Shown here: piece by piece, positions 24,933 through 38,220 of the stretch
How positions within the stretch are numbered: the first letter of the stretch is position 1
How the letters are laid out: each line of letters opens with the position of its first letter
Origin: Edolisoma coerulescens
Taxonomy: Eukaryota > Chordata > Aves > Passeriformes > Campephagidae
Direction: 5' to 3'
NCBI GenBank assembly: GCA_013397115.1
Contig: VWZW01001657.1
Location: 2,507,413-2,571,412 of the forward strand
DNA: 64,000 nucleotides
Position numbers and translations under genes: made by a program
Notes under the pieces: generated by a model
The model's database searches: none
Told to the model about the DNA's origin: nothing
What the model saw: only the letters and a program-made list of their open reading frames with translations

Positions 24933-27043
24933 GCTTCCTCAGGGTTATATTTATAGTGTGAATTTTGCATTATATTTAGGGTGATACTTTCTCTTTTGTT
25001 AGATGTGTGCTTTACTGCTGAAATTACAAACCTGAGAAATGGAGCATATTTGAGGCCAAGCTCAGTTTTCTTCACTCATTCTCCCTAGACTTTTCATATT
25101 GGCATTTTCAGCAGATGCATTAGGATCTTTCTGCCACAAATGTTATCACAGGTACTCCAAATATGCTGTGCAACTAAAGAAGGGGTACTCATCTTTGAAA
25201 CTGAATATCCTAACCCAAAACTTCAAAGCTTTAAAACATCTAGGACCAGCTGTATTTGAAAAGTCAGGCAATTTTAACCTCATATAGCCTTAGAAATTCT
25301 TCTTCCAAAAGAACTCATTTCAGGTCTGGAGGCAAAATTACACATTACTAATTACATAACTGCAATATACCTTGTGTCCTCAAATCCAGCTGCAGAGCAT
25401 GTGTATGAATTTTATACTGCAAAAACATAATTACAAAACTTCATCAAAACCAGATGCCAAATAGACCTGTTTGCAATATTATAACACAAATTGTCCTTCC
25501 TGCAGCACTTCATTTGAAAGGTATGCAAGCTCTGCTTTAGGAAAACTCGCAGACATCTCAAGCTCTACTGAATCCTGCAGGAAATTGTGGTTTGAATGAA
25601 ATGATGCAGTGACCACCTGCATTATCATAGTAAGTCATAAAAAGCTGGGTTTGTGCCAACTACTTCACCAAGAATTAAGGTAAGAAAAGCTTTTGGTTTT
25701 GGAGCTGCTTTATTTTTCTTCTAAGAAGCTTGCACATATCAAAAGAAAGTTCAGGAAGCTTTACTCCAGCTCAAACTACATCTGCCACGGGAACCTTGGA
25801 CTCTGTCAGATTTCTGGTAGAAGCATTTTGATTATAAGTCTTTGTTTAGTGTGCTTATAGATAATTCTGACTGTTCAAGAATTACACATCACAATAACTG
25901 AGCATCTCTACCAACTATAAATAAATACTACAGCAGAAATTTTGGCCCTTGCTGTATTTTCCTTGAATATATAAAGAATGCAGTTTATGTGACACCATAC
26001 TAGCCACTGCATAATTTATTTGCCACGTAGTCCCATTTTGAATCATCACAGAGAGATGACAAATGATTAGCCATTAACTATTCAGTTTTAAATAGTTTTG
26101 TGGTCTGAACACTTGCAACAGTGAGGATATCATGTTCTCATTAATATTCATGTGTGAATTTTTTCTGAATAACTAAACATTTCAGGAAGCTGCACAGCAT
26201 GAAAACATGAGTGTAGGCCTAGGAACTGGGTGTAGTGCCTTTTCCTTTTCAAATCATTATTTGGTACCACTCTTGCAGCTTGATGGATTACCACTGAAAA
26301 GTCCACAATCCTTAACAAAGGTGCCTCTCATCCTGCTGCTTTAAGTGCAAGGAAACTGCAGAATTTGCTGTAAAATCCCACATGTGCATGCACACACACG
26401 CACAAAAATTTATGAAAAAGGATGTGTAAGATTTATGTCCCTCCCTTTACAATCTCATGATGGACAGCATAAGCTTTAAAACTGAAGGACTTGGCTTAAA
26501 AGTTCTGGATAAGTTTTCCAGGTGCTGAAGCACAGGTTTTTGGTGAGCTCCAAAACCAGGCTTAATTTTCTGGTCCATTTTAGTTGCTATGATAATGGCT
26601 TAATTCCTGAAAAACTATTCTACCTCATCTTCTTTACAAGCAAGGACTATAGTGTATTATACTCCTAGCAACATTCTGCCTGCTGTATAACTTATTAAAA
26701 TAAACTCCATTGCATAGCAAGCTTTCCTTAATTCATCACTGAAGTTTGATTCTTTTATGGTTTAATTGAGCTCCTTCAGCACAGAAAAGCAGCAGGGAAC
26801 AAAAGGAGTTCTCTGCCTCTCAAATAGTCTGAAGTCTGGAGGGTAATAAATATAGATACTGGTCTTTCAGTGTTGAGATATGCAAACAATCCAAAAATAG
26901 AAAGCGGTACTAAGAATGGGTATTCCATAAAGAACTTGGGCTTTCTTGAGTTCTTTCAAGCCACTGGATTCTGCAGGGATCAGAACTTGCTACCTTATAT
27001 ATTTGGTGACCCTCAGGAAAATTGCTTTTGAAGATATACTATT

Positions 27044-27061
27044 AAAAAAAAAAAAAAAAAA
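27044..27061. repeat. A18 mononucleotide run
   Basis: This is an uninterrupted run of 18 A. I see no processed pseudogene, SINE body or target-site duplication next to it, so it is called a mononucleotide microsatellite. Confidence 0.9.
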
Positions 27062-29111
27062 TCAAATTTCTATACAGCTGGTCACATAACAACAGATGTC
27101 GGTCCCTAGGGTAAGGAAAATTTACTATCTAACTGAAACAGCTGTCTGATTCTTATTTATCTGCATGAGACTTCACTGTGCCCTCCCAGGAAGCCCACAC
27201 AGGAAATCCAGTGCTCAGAGGGTACACTGGACCCCGTCTCACACCTTCACAGGGCCTCCCAAGTGGCACAGTGGATTTGGTATGAGCCAGACCTACCAGA
27301 CTTCTTTCAATTTTCAGACCTGAAACTCAGGATTGACAAATAAAGTTGAAAGACCCCATTCAACCATATTTCTTTGTGGATGAAAATGTCTACAAAAAGA
27401 AATGTGCCAGAAGACCCTCCAGAAACTGTCACAGAAGCTGAACTTGCCACCAAGACTCTCAAATGAACTAGTAATTTTGGCTTTGTAATTTTGGTTGCTC
27501 CCTATTTCCAGAAGATGAGCAATATTGAGAGTGTCCAATGACTGACTCTTAGACTTCTCCACTAATCCCAAGATAATCTTTTAGGACAGTGCCAGGAAGC
27601 TGTGGTGATAACTCTCCTGCCAGTCTGATATATTCCTTCAGCAGTACATTCAAATTTAAATGAAATGTTGTAATCCCATATGGAGATATTCCTAATTATG
27701 TTTTAGGGGTATAATTTTATATCCATTCTTACATCTAAACATAAGCAGTTTTCATAAGATCATCAAATTTTAGAACTACAACTGGAATCTGTGTCACCTT
27801 CAGAGGTATTCTTTATTATTTACGATTGAATCTCTTCTGCTAATCTATCACCAGTACGACACTTGAATTTTCATCACTGCTCTGAAGAAACTAGTAAATC
27901 ATGCTCATATTTCTCATTCTATTCTCTGTTCTCAAAACCTGAATTAAATGTGAAAAATGGAACTGCACTCATGCATTCTTAAAAGCCCAGCACAATCATA
28001 ACTCAAATACCTTCTCACAATTTTTCTATTAAATTCAAACTGGCAAATTTGTGACTCATCAAAGCAATTTTGATACAATACTCTGAGTCAGTTCCACTGG
28101 GGCCACCACCATGGGATCCACCACCAGCAGATGAGGATGCAGCCCACAGACATAAGAGCCAAAGGATATTTAATCAAAGAGAAACACTTCTTGTTGGCCT
28201 GTGTGGAGTTCTTTTAAGTCTAAAAGACTGATTTGTACCATTTTCAGCTCTCTGCTTGCATGGCTTTGCCCAGTGGGGTTTTCTGGAGCAGAGGGACTGC
28301 GAGGCTGCTGCAGCAGCTGGGAAAAGGCAAACTGGAGCTGCTCACCCCATGTGGGGCAGGTGTCAGCGATGAGCACAGCTCAGGCAGTCGCCTCATTACC
28401 TCTCTCCAGCTAAACAAAGAGGGAAGTGGGCTGAAAGAGACTAAATGCCCAGTGGTCATTTGCCTCCAGCTTGTCAGCACTGGGCACTGTCTAAGGAAAC
28501 ACATGCCCCGAGGAAAATGGCAATGATAAATATTTGAAGGGTGATTACACTTCTGGGAAACAGCTGACCTGGTATTCCTGGATCTATAGTTAAGAAAAAA
28601 TGTAGGAAAAGAAACTGGAAGTTAGCCTGGACATTTAGGACAGATTTTTCTGAAGCCTGTACCCATACATGCCTTGCAAATACCACATACCTGTACAAAG
28701 ACTGTCTAGAAAACCACAGCCCACAAGCTGATCCATTATGTCAGATGAGAAGAGATCTGTGTGCTCATTTGGTGTGCATCCTCATGAGGCATCAGCTTCT
28801 GACAACAGGACATCTGCTGAGCAAGCTGCTTTCGACATGGACATGGATCATCTATCTACCAATATATCATTTTATCACCCCAATAATATGGACCACATTG
28901 TTCATCTCTAAAGATGATTTGATGATCAGCTGAATGTGAATCTGACTTCCTAAATAAAATTATATATTTTATTTTTCCTTGCTTGGACCATTTTATTCCA
29001 TAGGGAAAGGAAAAACCCTACAGAACTTTGAAGAATCAGTTAAAGGCTTGGTGAAAAGACTCTGGGCTAAGTTTATTAGTGCTTGGAGCAAAGAGTTGAA
29101 CTACAAAGTGA

Positions 29112-29130
29112 TTTTTTTTTTTTTTTTTTT
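29112..29130. repeat. T19 mononucleotide run
   Basis: This is an uninterrupted run of 19 T, the longest homopolymer in the window. A minus-strand poly(A) tail is conceivable, but no retrocopy body or flanking duplication was recognised. Confidence 0.9.
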
Positions 29131-29298
29131 AGATGAATATCTAACAAAGATAATTGAAAAAACTTAACTTCCAAGTACAAGAAAGTTAGGTTCAGGAGGA
29201 GAAGTGCAGAAAAAATCCCCCAAGTTATTGAAATGAAAGTAAACACTTACGTGCTCAAGAGAACTAAATTCAGATTAAATGAGCAATAACATGTCTTA

Positions 29299-29352
29299 CT
29301 AATATAATAATATTAATTATAATAAATATTACTAATAAATAATAAATAATAA
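29299..29352. repeat. AAT/ATAAT low-complexity tract
   Basis: About 54 bp consist of irregular AATAAT, TAATAT and AATAAATA units. This is simple AT-only sequence of microsatellite type. Confidence 0.85.
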
Positions 29353-30599
29353 TTCATTCAAAACTGGTTTCCAGTGCATCCACTGGCATCATAGGAATCA
29401 GTGAAAGGTTCAATCCTCCAAAAGAATTGTTAAGCCTTGGATTACTCTCTGACCTGTCCAGGTTGTGACTTGAAAAGGAAGTTTCTTGAGGAGAAAGTGA
29501 CCCAAAAGGGAGGGGAACTGCTTTTTTTTCAGCATTACCAGGATTATTACAGCTGGTATCAACACAAAATCGATGTTCTTGGCTCCTCACACAAATGAAC
29601 AGAGAAGGGGCCACTCACATTTCTTGTCAGGTTGCTGTTGGATCACAGTGGTAATACACTGGACAGGCTACCAGACAAGCTGCTCAGTTTTGCCACAGGA
29701 TATAATAGCTTGAGAAAACGAATCTCTGGAGCTAACAGATGGTTCAAACCCATATCCTGCAGCAGTGCACCTCAATTCTCTCCCTTGTCCACAAATTAGC
29801 TCTCTTCTCTTCAGCCTTGCTCCCAGGGTAACCAGCACTTGTGTGCCTCCAAATGTGTGTGGAGAATCTGTCACTGGAAAAAGAAGCCTTGAGAAGATTC
29901 TCCAAAGCTCCTGAGAACTGCTGCTGCATCCTGGCTTTGACTGGCACCATTTCAGGGCAGGACACAACTTCTCCTCTCTTCCTGTAGTTAGAAGCCTCCC
30001 ATCTACTGCTGAGAGCACAGGGTGCTGAGGAATTCCAGCAGCTCGCCTGTCCCACCGCTCCCAAGCAGAAGCTGGTGAGCTGACACAAGAGGAAGCTCTA
30101 AGGAACAGATCAGATGACTTTCAGTAGCTCTCATTCTCATATTTGGCTTTTACCTCAGCTTTTACACTGACCTTTTTTTCCATTTTTAAATGGAACATTT
30201 GTTTGTGAATGATACACAAAATCTACCACATATTGCATGAATACCCCTGAAAGAAAGATCTTACAGCAAGGCTCTTTCCTCTCTCCTTATCCCAAACCTG
30301 ATGCAGGAAAGTGGCAGGGCATAACCACTGGATTTACTGTGTTTCATTCAATTGTGCTTCAAACTGGTCAGGCACCCTCTTTCCATATCTTTTTTCCCTG
30401 AAGAGTTTCAGCAGTCTTGGAATAGACCCTATAGAGTGTAAATTAAATATAAAGTTAAGTTTGGACAGCAGAACACATGTTCTTGTATTTAGTACCAGGA
30501 TGTTTGTGTTCTAAACAGATTATTTTTACAGTTTATTAAGGAAGGTTAAAGAAATATTTGTATACCTTTTATTTTAACAAGAGAATGAAGAAATGAGAT

Positions 30600-30770
30600 T
30601 GGGTTATAATAGAAGAATTACAGTACAGCTGTTACTCCCTAATTAATTCTGTCTGTGAGTAAATCAAAGCTCTAATTATAGACATGAAATATGCTCAATA
30701 TTGTGGAATATTTATGCAAAACATTATTCCTGGCACTTATCAGCTAAAATATAATGTCTCACTAGAGCTG
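30600..30770. promoter_or_regulatory. Possible short conserved noncoding element
   Basis: A compact block contains CCTAATTAATTCTG, GCTCTAATTATAG and a TTTATGCAAAACATTATTCC stretch. That places several TAATTA homeodomain cores next to an octamer-like ATGCAAA within 100 bp. This density is suggestive but was not tested against background. Confidence 0.22.
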
Positions 30771-31828
30771 AAGCAGCAATTTTTAAGTGTCATCTTTTTT
30801 TTTGCCCCTTCTTTATAGCTCAATACATGGAAAGTGCCTGATGAGAGACAGTTTCATTTTTTAAGTACTTTGACAACTGGTTCAATTCTTCCTCTAAGAA
30901 ACACCTCTCTTTACCTAAAGGAAAAAAACCCCAATGTCCAAAAATCCTTAAAATGGCATTTCTTTTACTATTATGGAATAATGCCCTTTAGTCCCACAGC
31001 TGTCAGCACACTTAGAAAAGTTATATTTGACTTTCTTCTCCATGTGCGGTCCCATGCACTGGCACAGTGTAACCTGTCACTCATATTTCCAGTATATCAT
31101 TAACTAATAACTCCCTCCAAGTCCTAATCCTGAAAGTTACTCTAGATAGGAAGACTTGATTCTACCCTGCTCGACTTAGTGAGCTGAAGCTCCTCATCTT
31201 TCTTCCCAAAGACAGACAGATTTCTGACCAATCTTCTCTCCAGAGATGGTAAAGAAGAAAGGGATTGGGATACAGACTCCCCATTAGGGAACGCACTGCT
31301 GTTATTCTGAGAGCATTAACCAAAGAACAATTACACCTTAATGTCAATAAAAAATAAAACAATATAATTGACATATGACAGTGGTGCCATTTAATTCAAA
31401 AGCCTTTAGGCGATGAGTTGGTCGTTCTTTGCATGACAGATAACAGAGACATTCTAGTAGAATCAGACCGAGTCTCTAAATTGTTTGCATTTTGGAGATT
31501 TTTCCTTCATCCCTTGAAAATGCAAGAGAAAATTGAAATACAGACCCTTAAATGTCAGTGGACTTACTTAATAACCTGTGCAGGTTACTGTAGTTCCTTT
31601 GTTTCTTTCATTTATTTATTTTAAAACTGGGCTATGACAGTTTATAAATAGAAAAGAAAGCCCAGTAAACTTCACAGTCACCAGACATTACCCAGCCTAA
31701 TTTTATTCCATGGAAATTCAGAGCCTGCAAAGACTACACAGGCTACTGACTGACATTCATATTATACAAAACTTGTGGCAAGCATCTGATCAAACATCAT
31801 AAAAACCTAAAAAAGAAGCACAGTACTC

Positions 31829-31844
31829 AAAAAAAAAAAAAAAA
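31829..31844. repeat. A16 mononucleotide run
   Basis: This is an uninterrupted run of 16 A, about 40 bp before the 40-bp tandem duplication. No retroposon body is visible. Confidence 0.9.
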
Positions 31845-31880
31845 GGTGTTAGCAAGATGACATGAAACCATTTTTTTCAA

Positions 31881-31960
31881 AGGTTAATTAATATTTTCAC
31901 TAGCTCTGCATCTTTCACAGAGGGTAGTTAATATTTTCAGTAGATCTGCGTTTTCCTCTA
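31881..31960. repeat. Tandem duplication, 40-bp period
   Basis: Two adjacent 40-bp units start at 31881 and 31921. They match at about three quarters of positions without gaps. The best-kept block is TTAATATTTTCA followed by STAGMTCTGC. The last ten bases of each unit are poorly conserved. This is an old local duplication, or a duplicated binding-site cluster. Confidence 0.8.
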
Positions 31961-34900
31961 AAAGAAGGGTGGACACAACAAGTCTCCGCTAACCTTCAAA
32001 GTAATTCAAAGAAGATACATCACAGAGCACAACCACTTTGTGAAGCACAATAACTTCTATTGCCCTAAGAGTATTTTAGATTGTTTGAATCGGGCTTCAA
32101 CTTTAAACTCCACAGTTTCAAAGGAAGTGTGATAATGATCACTTCAGTTCTGTCCTTTGAAGTTTCTTCACCTCCTCTTGCTTTATACTCAGATCTCCCA
32201 TTTATTTTGCACAAACACCTAGAAAACACAGCTTATTAGTCTTTCTGATATTATTAGGGCTGACAAAATAACTCTCACAAACGAGTTCAAAGTAGTGGTG
32301 AATGTTGCAAAAATTACCATTTCTGGAACACTGTGAAAAGGGAAAACCACAATAGAAGTTATGTGTGTTCATCAACTGGAACATGTGGAAAGAAAAAAAA
32401 AATCACTGACAGCATGAAACTGCATTTATCTCATTTGCCTGTTTCAGCCAAAGTTATAGGGCCAGCCTCTGGCAGGCTGGGAAATGAAAGTACAACCCCT
32501 GTGCTAGAAACTCAGTAATTATAACTTCAGGGATCAGTGCAGGAATCAGAGCAAGAGAAATCTAAATTTTGCTAGCTTAAAATATAACATTGAATGATCT
32601 TTGTCAGCCTTTAAAACCAGACAAATTTCTTCCTTTTTGTTCTGAGTCCTGTAAGTGGAAGGGGAGTAATAAATGGAACACACATACACAGGCACACACA
32701 CAAATACACAGAACTCATTGTCCCTGAGAGACAACTTCTGGCTGACATGTGCAACCCCTTACACACTTTGGAAACAGAAACGTAGCAAAATAACTGCATT
32801 ACAGTGGTGAGAAAATTAGCTTTGTACCCTGCCAGCATTCTCAGATCCCAGAGACTGGAGATGCTCTAGAGAAATGGGGAGAGAAATAAAGTAGTCACAG
32901 CTGCTTCAGCCTCTGCCATGGAGTCATACTTGCAGCAAAACAAATTAAAAGACCAATGTTTCTGTTTTGCACTGCCATCCTCCTGTACAGCAAAGAAAAC
33001 AAGAATTGTTTGTCACTAAACCTTACAGTAACTTCACCAGTGAAAAAGCTGGTGGGCATTTAGGGTATTAAGCTTAATACAGACAATGTACAACTGCAGA
33101 TCAAAACCCTCTTTTTCAGACCACTCATTTCCTTTCACAACAATGCAAAGAATCCAGGTCAGAAAAGGGAGTGAACAGAATCATTTTAGGAATATTTCAA
33201 GAAAATTGGGCTACCTAGCTGGGGTATGTAAATTTGAATTCTTTCTGATGACTTCAGGGTGTTTAAGCCCAGTGAGAGAAACAAGTACAAAGTGACAGTG
33301 TATCAACTCTGTAACATGCATTTATTTATTTATGCAGCCCATATATTTAGCTCTCCTAAGACAGTTAAATTAAGAATGCTAATGAACACAGGGAATATCC
33401 TGAGTCAGTTTTCTGAACATATTTTCAAAGTTCCATTTTCTTCCAGTATAAAAGTTCTTGCTTATAGCATAAATGCTATTAATTATGACAAAAAACCAAG
33501 GAAACAAAATTTTTTTTCACCTTTAAATGCATAAAAAATCTTAATTACATAAGAAGTGGTCATAAGTAATGTCTATCTTCTGGTAAAATTGTGCTAGTGA
33601 CATGTACTAAAAAAATTATATTAACAGAAATTTACACTTTAAAAAATTTATTCTTCAATAGTGTGAGGCCGGAGTATTTTGACTTTTTAGAAAAGTGGAC
33701 TCCAAATAGTTTTTCTGACTTCATAATTACTTGCTCAAAAAGCTGATGTTTCCAAAATGAACAATGAGGAGATAGGTCTGGGAAATAGGGATGGAAACAT
33801 AGATTTAATGCAAGTATTTGGGACCTGATATGGGAGGTTTAATCAAAAGGCTGCTATGTCAAACATAGTTAGAAAATAATCGAGTTGGCACCTGGACAAC
33901 TTTTGGAACTTCATTTGCTGCTTCCCTGTGTCTGTAAACAGCACAGCTCTGGGGTGAAACTCCAGGGGTACTTCTTTCACGAGCTCATTTTCCATTCTTA
34001 TAACAATGCACCTTAATTCCATTTTGATGAGTGTTCCTGCCAGCAACACATTCTCATTTTCCTAAACCCCTATCTGGGGACTTCTCAGAGCCGGCAGTTC
34101 TGTTTTAGGGCCAATTTCTTGCTACCTATTCCCATCCACAAAACCTTGCCAAGACACACAGTTCAAACTATGGCACTGTCCTGACTGAGTCTAAATTAAT
34201 TCTTTCTATTTGAGTTTTGCTGCTACAGCTTCAAATTTTAGTAACTACCTCCCCAAGGAACTTTATTATATCATCCATTCTATTAAGGGGACAAAATTAG
34301 CTTTACTTACTGGTAAATGCTGATTAAAGCTTCTAAGGGCTGAAAAGTGAGAAAGGTTATGATTTTTAGATCACAAACTCCTATACTTATGTGCTATATT
34401 AACTCCAGAAGTTACAGTGCTTTTAAGACTAAAAAAATTAAAATGTTATAAAAGTAGATGGAAGACTGCTCAGAGGATGCTTTGTAGCAGCATTTTTAAT
34501 ATACCCTGAGTTCTTTGTCCTTCTGTAGCACATAATTCTGCTCTTCATACCTCTCTTCTCGACATTCTAACTTCCTGCTACTCTTCTCATGTTAGACTTA
34601 ATATTCTGATACTTCTTTGTCCTCAGAGTCCTCTTCCCAATCACTGTTTAATCTCTGGTTTTATTTCTATGCCTTTCTGTCAGGAATTACATTTCTGTTC
34701 TTCCTTGCAATGCCTCCTGCCTGCTTGCAATTTTACTAATCATTTCTGTAACAACACTATGCCAACAATCCAGATATAGTGATTACATTATCCAGGGACT
34801 ATTATAACATTTACCCAGCTTTTGCCTTCAGGGACAATCAAGGCTTGGTCAGACCCACATTTCTGACTTTCAAGTCTGTGAAAGATCTAAGAGAAAAAGC

Positions 34901-36089
34901 AACAGAATGTATCCTTAATAAAAAATTATAACAAAATGTCCATCCTCCAACTGCTCACATTTTCAAGAACATAGAGATATTGCAATTTTGAATTTCCCTA
35001 AACACAGCCAAAGACAGGTGAGACATATCAGCTGAAAAGATGCCTCGCATCACTTCTCTGAGGGGTCAAAAGCAAGAAGTTTTTTTAAGAATTTACTCTT
35101 AAGATCCATGTGGCAAACACAAAAATGCCAGCAGTGTAGGAGTAACCAGCACCAGTCACTGCATGTACTAAGGGCTATAAAAACGTTGTGTAAGGACTTC
35201 CAGTGACCCAGCATTGGCACGGACAGCCCAGGAGCTGCTCTACTGCCCCGTGTGCCTTCCATGCCAGAATCATCTGTACTGGCCATGATACAGCCAGGAA
35301 CACGTTCACAGAGAAAAGAAGATTAAGTACAATGCACTTAGTCAGAAATAATGAGGAGGTAGCAATGAAAGATCCTCTAAAAAGAAGCAGGAGCAAACAG
35401 AGGTGTGATATATTCTCATCCTTTCCCACATTTGACATGATAGTACCAGGTATTCTCACCGAGGAGTTCCCCAGCACACTGACTGCAGAAACACGAGGGT
35501 AACGTGAGGGTAACACCCAACATCTGAAAAGAAACCCTGGCCATTGCATCAGCATCCAACTAATTCTACTCTGTGCAGTGCAGTACACAAGCAATTCAGA
35601 TAAGACTCAGGGCACTTGCTTCACTTCTGATATAAATAAAAATGTAGTGCCTAACACACTGTTTTATCCATAACATCTTCCATATCAGTGACTGTTGAAG
35701 TTGCCCTGATAAGGTCTGATAGCAAGAGCATGTCCTGTACAGCTGTCAGTGTGAAGGCAGCAAGTGTGTGTGATAGGGTATTCCCAACAATCTCCCTCTT
35801 CCCATGCATTCTACTCACCAAATTTGCTACTGATCTCCAAGAGTTTTGCCTGTAGCAGTATGACTTTCCAGAATTCCCACTGAGAATATTATTCATGAGG
35901 CCTTTTTAAAAAATTAAAAATCAAGCATATAAATATATAACAGCTAAAGAGTGATGCTTTCTTTCCCTTGATATCTAGTTTTAGAACACAGATTTTAAAA
36001 AATAAGTTTCATTTTCCAGAGTTTAGCTGCATAAAATACCATAAAACTGTCTAGCATTTCCCTCCGCTAATCCTTTTACCTAACTTTTA
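31961..36089. other. No gene seen
   Basis: Plain sequence. A minus-strand frame of 139 codons at 35175-35594 is Leu/Ser/Trp/Cys-rich, like reversed noncoding DNA, and has no domain. A small 11-bp repeat (GAGGGTAAC twice) lies at about 35495-35513. Confidence 0.65.
32678..32711. repeat. Imperfect (CA)n microsatellite
   Basis: ACACACAT, ACACAGG, CACACACACA and ATACACAG units form a degenerate dinucleotide repeat of about 34 bp. Confidence 0.75.
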
Positions 36090-37240
36090 CTGTGGTTTTA
36101 AATGTTTATTAAACTTTGATATTTAATACATTTGATATTCTGTTGGATGTTAATTTTCTTTTCTAATTATTTTACAGGCAACATCTGTGTTCAGTAAATT
36201 GGAATTCTCTAAACAGTGTTACGTTGTACTAATAAGCAAACATTTCTTGGTCCTGATGTTTAATTCATTGCTTTTTATTGCTATATTTCCAGGAGAACAT
36301 TTAATTTGTACGTATTAAGCACACCAGCCACATGGACTCACACTCAGGATGTGTTTCATTAAGCATAATCCCCAGTAATGAATCTTTTCAAATCTCCCAT
36401 ACAAAACACTCCTCCCCATTTTCATTCCACCCCAGATACTTCTAGGGAAACTTAATCAAATTTATTAAGAAGGCAGCCAAAAAAATCCCATTGTGGTATG
36501 AGGTATCAATCCTTGCTGTATATAGATTTCTACTTGTCTCATGTGTTGCCATTATTCCTCCAGAAAGACTTCAGGAATAAAGGGGACCAAAGGAATGTTC
36601 TCTTCCTCAGCTTCAATAGCTGTCAATTGCTGCAGCGTTTGTTAACAGACCTGAGACTGTGGTGTGAAGTTCCCCTTCTCAGGGGACCAGGGCTCTATCT
36701 CCAGACTATTTATTATCTCTTTATTTCCTACAGACTCTGCAGCTGCAAAGGAGGTACAATCATAAGATAATAAGAAAATGATCTTTTAGGGGAACTCTAA
36801 TTTCTTACTAAAGCACACGTATTAGAATAAAGGAAATTAATCATCTATTTATTTACAGCACATGTTTAGCATTTCCATGAGTTTGTGTATCAAGTCTTGA
36901 TTGTAGGATTATCAGAGTCTGTTTACAGCTAATCTGTTTTTAATGAATGTGTGCTTGCCAGCCTGGCGTCCCCATTTCCAACTATTTTACTTCATTTGCA
37001 ATATTTTAACCTTACACTGTGCCAAACTGAAAAAAAAGCTCATAAAGCCAGAGAAAAGTAGTAAAAGTATTTTGCAAGTCCTAATATAAAGTTTTAATTA
37101 AGGAAAGCATTTAAGCATGTGCCTGATTTTATGCCAAGGCTTAAGCACATGTGAAATTACTCTTAAACATTATGTTGAATTGGACTCCATGTATCATTAA
37201 CAGTTTGAATTGAATTGCAACAAAATAGTCATCTATGTCA
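36090..37240. promoter_or_regulatory. Candidate conserved noncoding region
   Basis: Two AT-rich but complex blocks, about 36090-36310 and 36820-37240, flank a plainer middle. They carry many homeodomain-type cores (TTAATT, TAATTA-like, ATTAAAC), repeated AAGCACATG/AAGCATGTG words near 37110-37150 and few simple runs. No open frame spans them. The call rests on overall texture, so confidence is low. A plain long intron or desert is the alternative. Confidence 0.25.
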
Positions 37241-37799
37241 CACGGCTTTTGTCCTCAGTAAGCCATCAATTTCAAAGCCAGGGACACACCACAGCTACAA
37301 CCAGTCTAAATAGTCAAGGCAAACCATGAGAGTAATAAAAAGACTGCTTGTGCCCACTCATGGGATACCGGGAGCAGAATTCTCTGCAATGAAAGACCAT
37401 TACAGTAAGAATTTCTCAGGGAATTCTGGAAGGCCACAATAAGCAAAATGCTGAATAGAGTCTGAAAAGATTTTGGTGCTACTTCAACAGTGCAGTAAAG
37501 CAAAGAGAGGAGATGGCACTGGGTCTTTTGCTCCTCTGCCATTCTAGAACTAAACCTGTGCCACCCAAACTCCCAAAAATGTTTAACTCTCCCTGTGATT
37601 AATGAAACCAGGGCAATCAAATCAGTCATTGTCAAACATCTAGCAAGATTTCAAGATACAAATTCATGTGATTGGACAAGAACATTCAACAGATGTTTGC
37701 CTTCATACAAATTAGCAAGTACACTTATTAATTCACAGAGGAAGCACTTAGGTTTAAGTGGCATATGACTGTGCCAAAATATGTCAGATCTGATGACCT

Positions 37800-38220
37800 G
37801 ACCTGTGATTAAAATTATGAGCTGCATTCGTTTATACTCATATTTTTAAATGATAAATCTTTTATCACTTTGATACAAGGACAAGAGGTTAGCTCATTTA
37901 CTCAGAGGCAGAACAGTATTATCTCATCGAGAGAATGAAACAAAGACACAAAGTAAAGAAACCTAAAAAAATGTAAATATCAAGTTAGACAAGTAGACTA
38001 CTTATAGTGAACGGTATCTGGCAATTCATACATGTGAGTATTTCCCACTATAGAGCAATTAAGCTTCAGCAGCTTCCTTGGTCCCCTCAGCAGAAACTAA
38101 AGTGAAACTCTTATTAAAATGACTGTGCCATTCGCTCCATTAAATATGGCAGAACATGATCATATTTGCCCAGATGCAATTCTTCAGCATATAGCTTCAA
38201 CTAAGAGCCTCTGGATGAGT
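37800..38220. promoter_or_regulatory. Possible conserved noncoding region
   Basis: This is complex sequence with GATTAAAATTATGAG, TTTAAATGATAAATC and CCATTAAATATGGCAG-like stretches and a CATATTTGCCCAGATG block at about 38160. Homeodomain and E-box-like words occur together without any open frame. It may be an extension of the 36.1-37.2 kb candidate. The call is texture-based and weak. Confidence 0.2.

Larger units (their letters stand above)
23616..27043. other. No gene seen
   Basis: 24170-24670 is stop-poor on both strands and gives four mutually overlapping frames up to 115 codons. This reflects local GC content rather than coding. The remainder is AT-rich and plain. Confidence 0.65.
27062..30599. 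other. No gene seen
   Basis: 28200-28530 and 29670-30090 are GC-richer and stop-poor, with overlapping frames on both strands and no domain. They may be decayed, unrecognised retroelements. The rest is AT-rich with the T19 and AAT tracts. Confidence 0.6.

Noticed and set aside
28200..28530. Four overlapping frames on both strands.
   Set aside because: Same GC-driven absence of stops. No recognisable protein or repeat.
29112..29130. T19 run as the poly(A) tail of a minus-strand retrocopy.
   Set aside because: No retrocopy or SINE body and no target-site duplication could be found.
29668..30088. Two minus-strand frames of 114-116 codons in different phases.
   Set aside because: Overlapping phases with no homology I recognise, most likely noncoding.
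35175..35594. 139-codon minus-strand open frame, overlapped by a 99-codon + strand frame.
   Set aside because: Frames open on both strands point to stop-poor base composition rather than coding.
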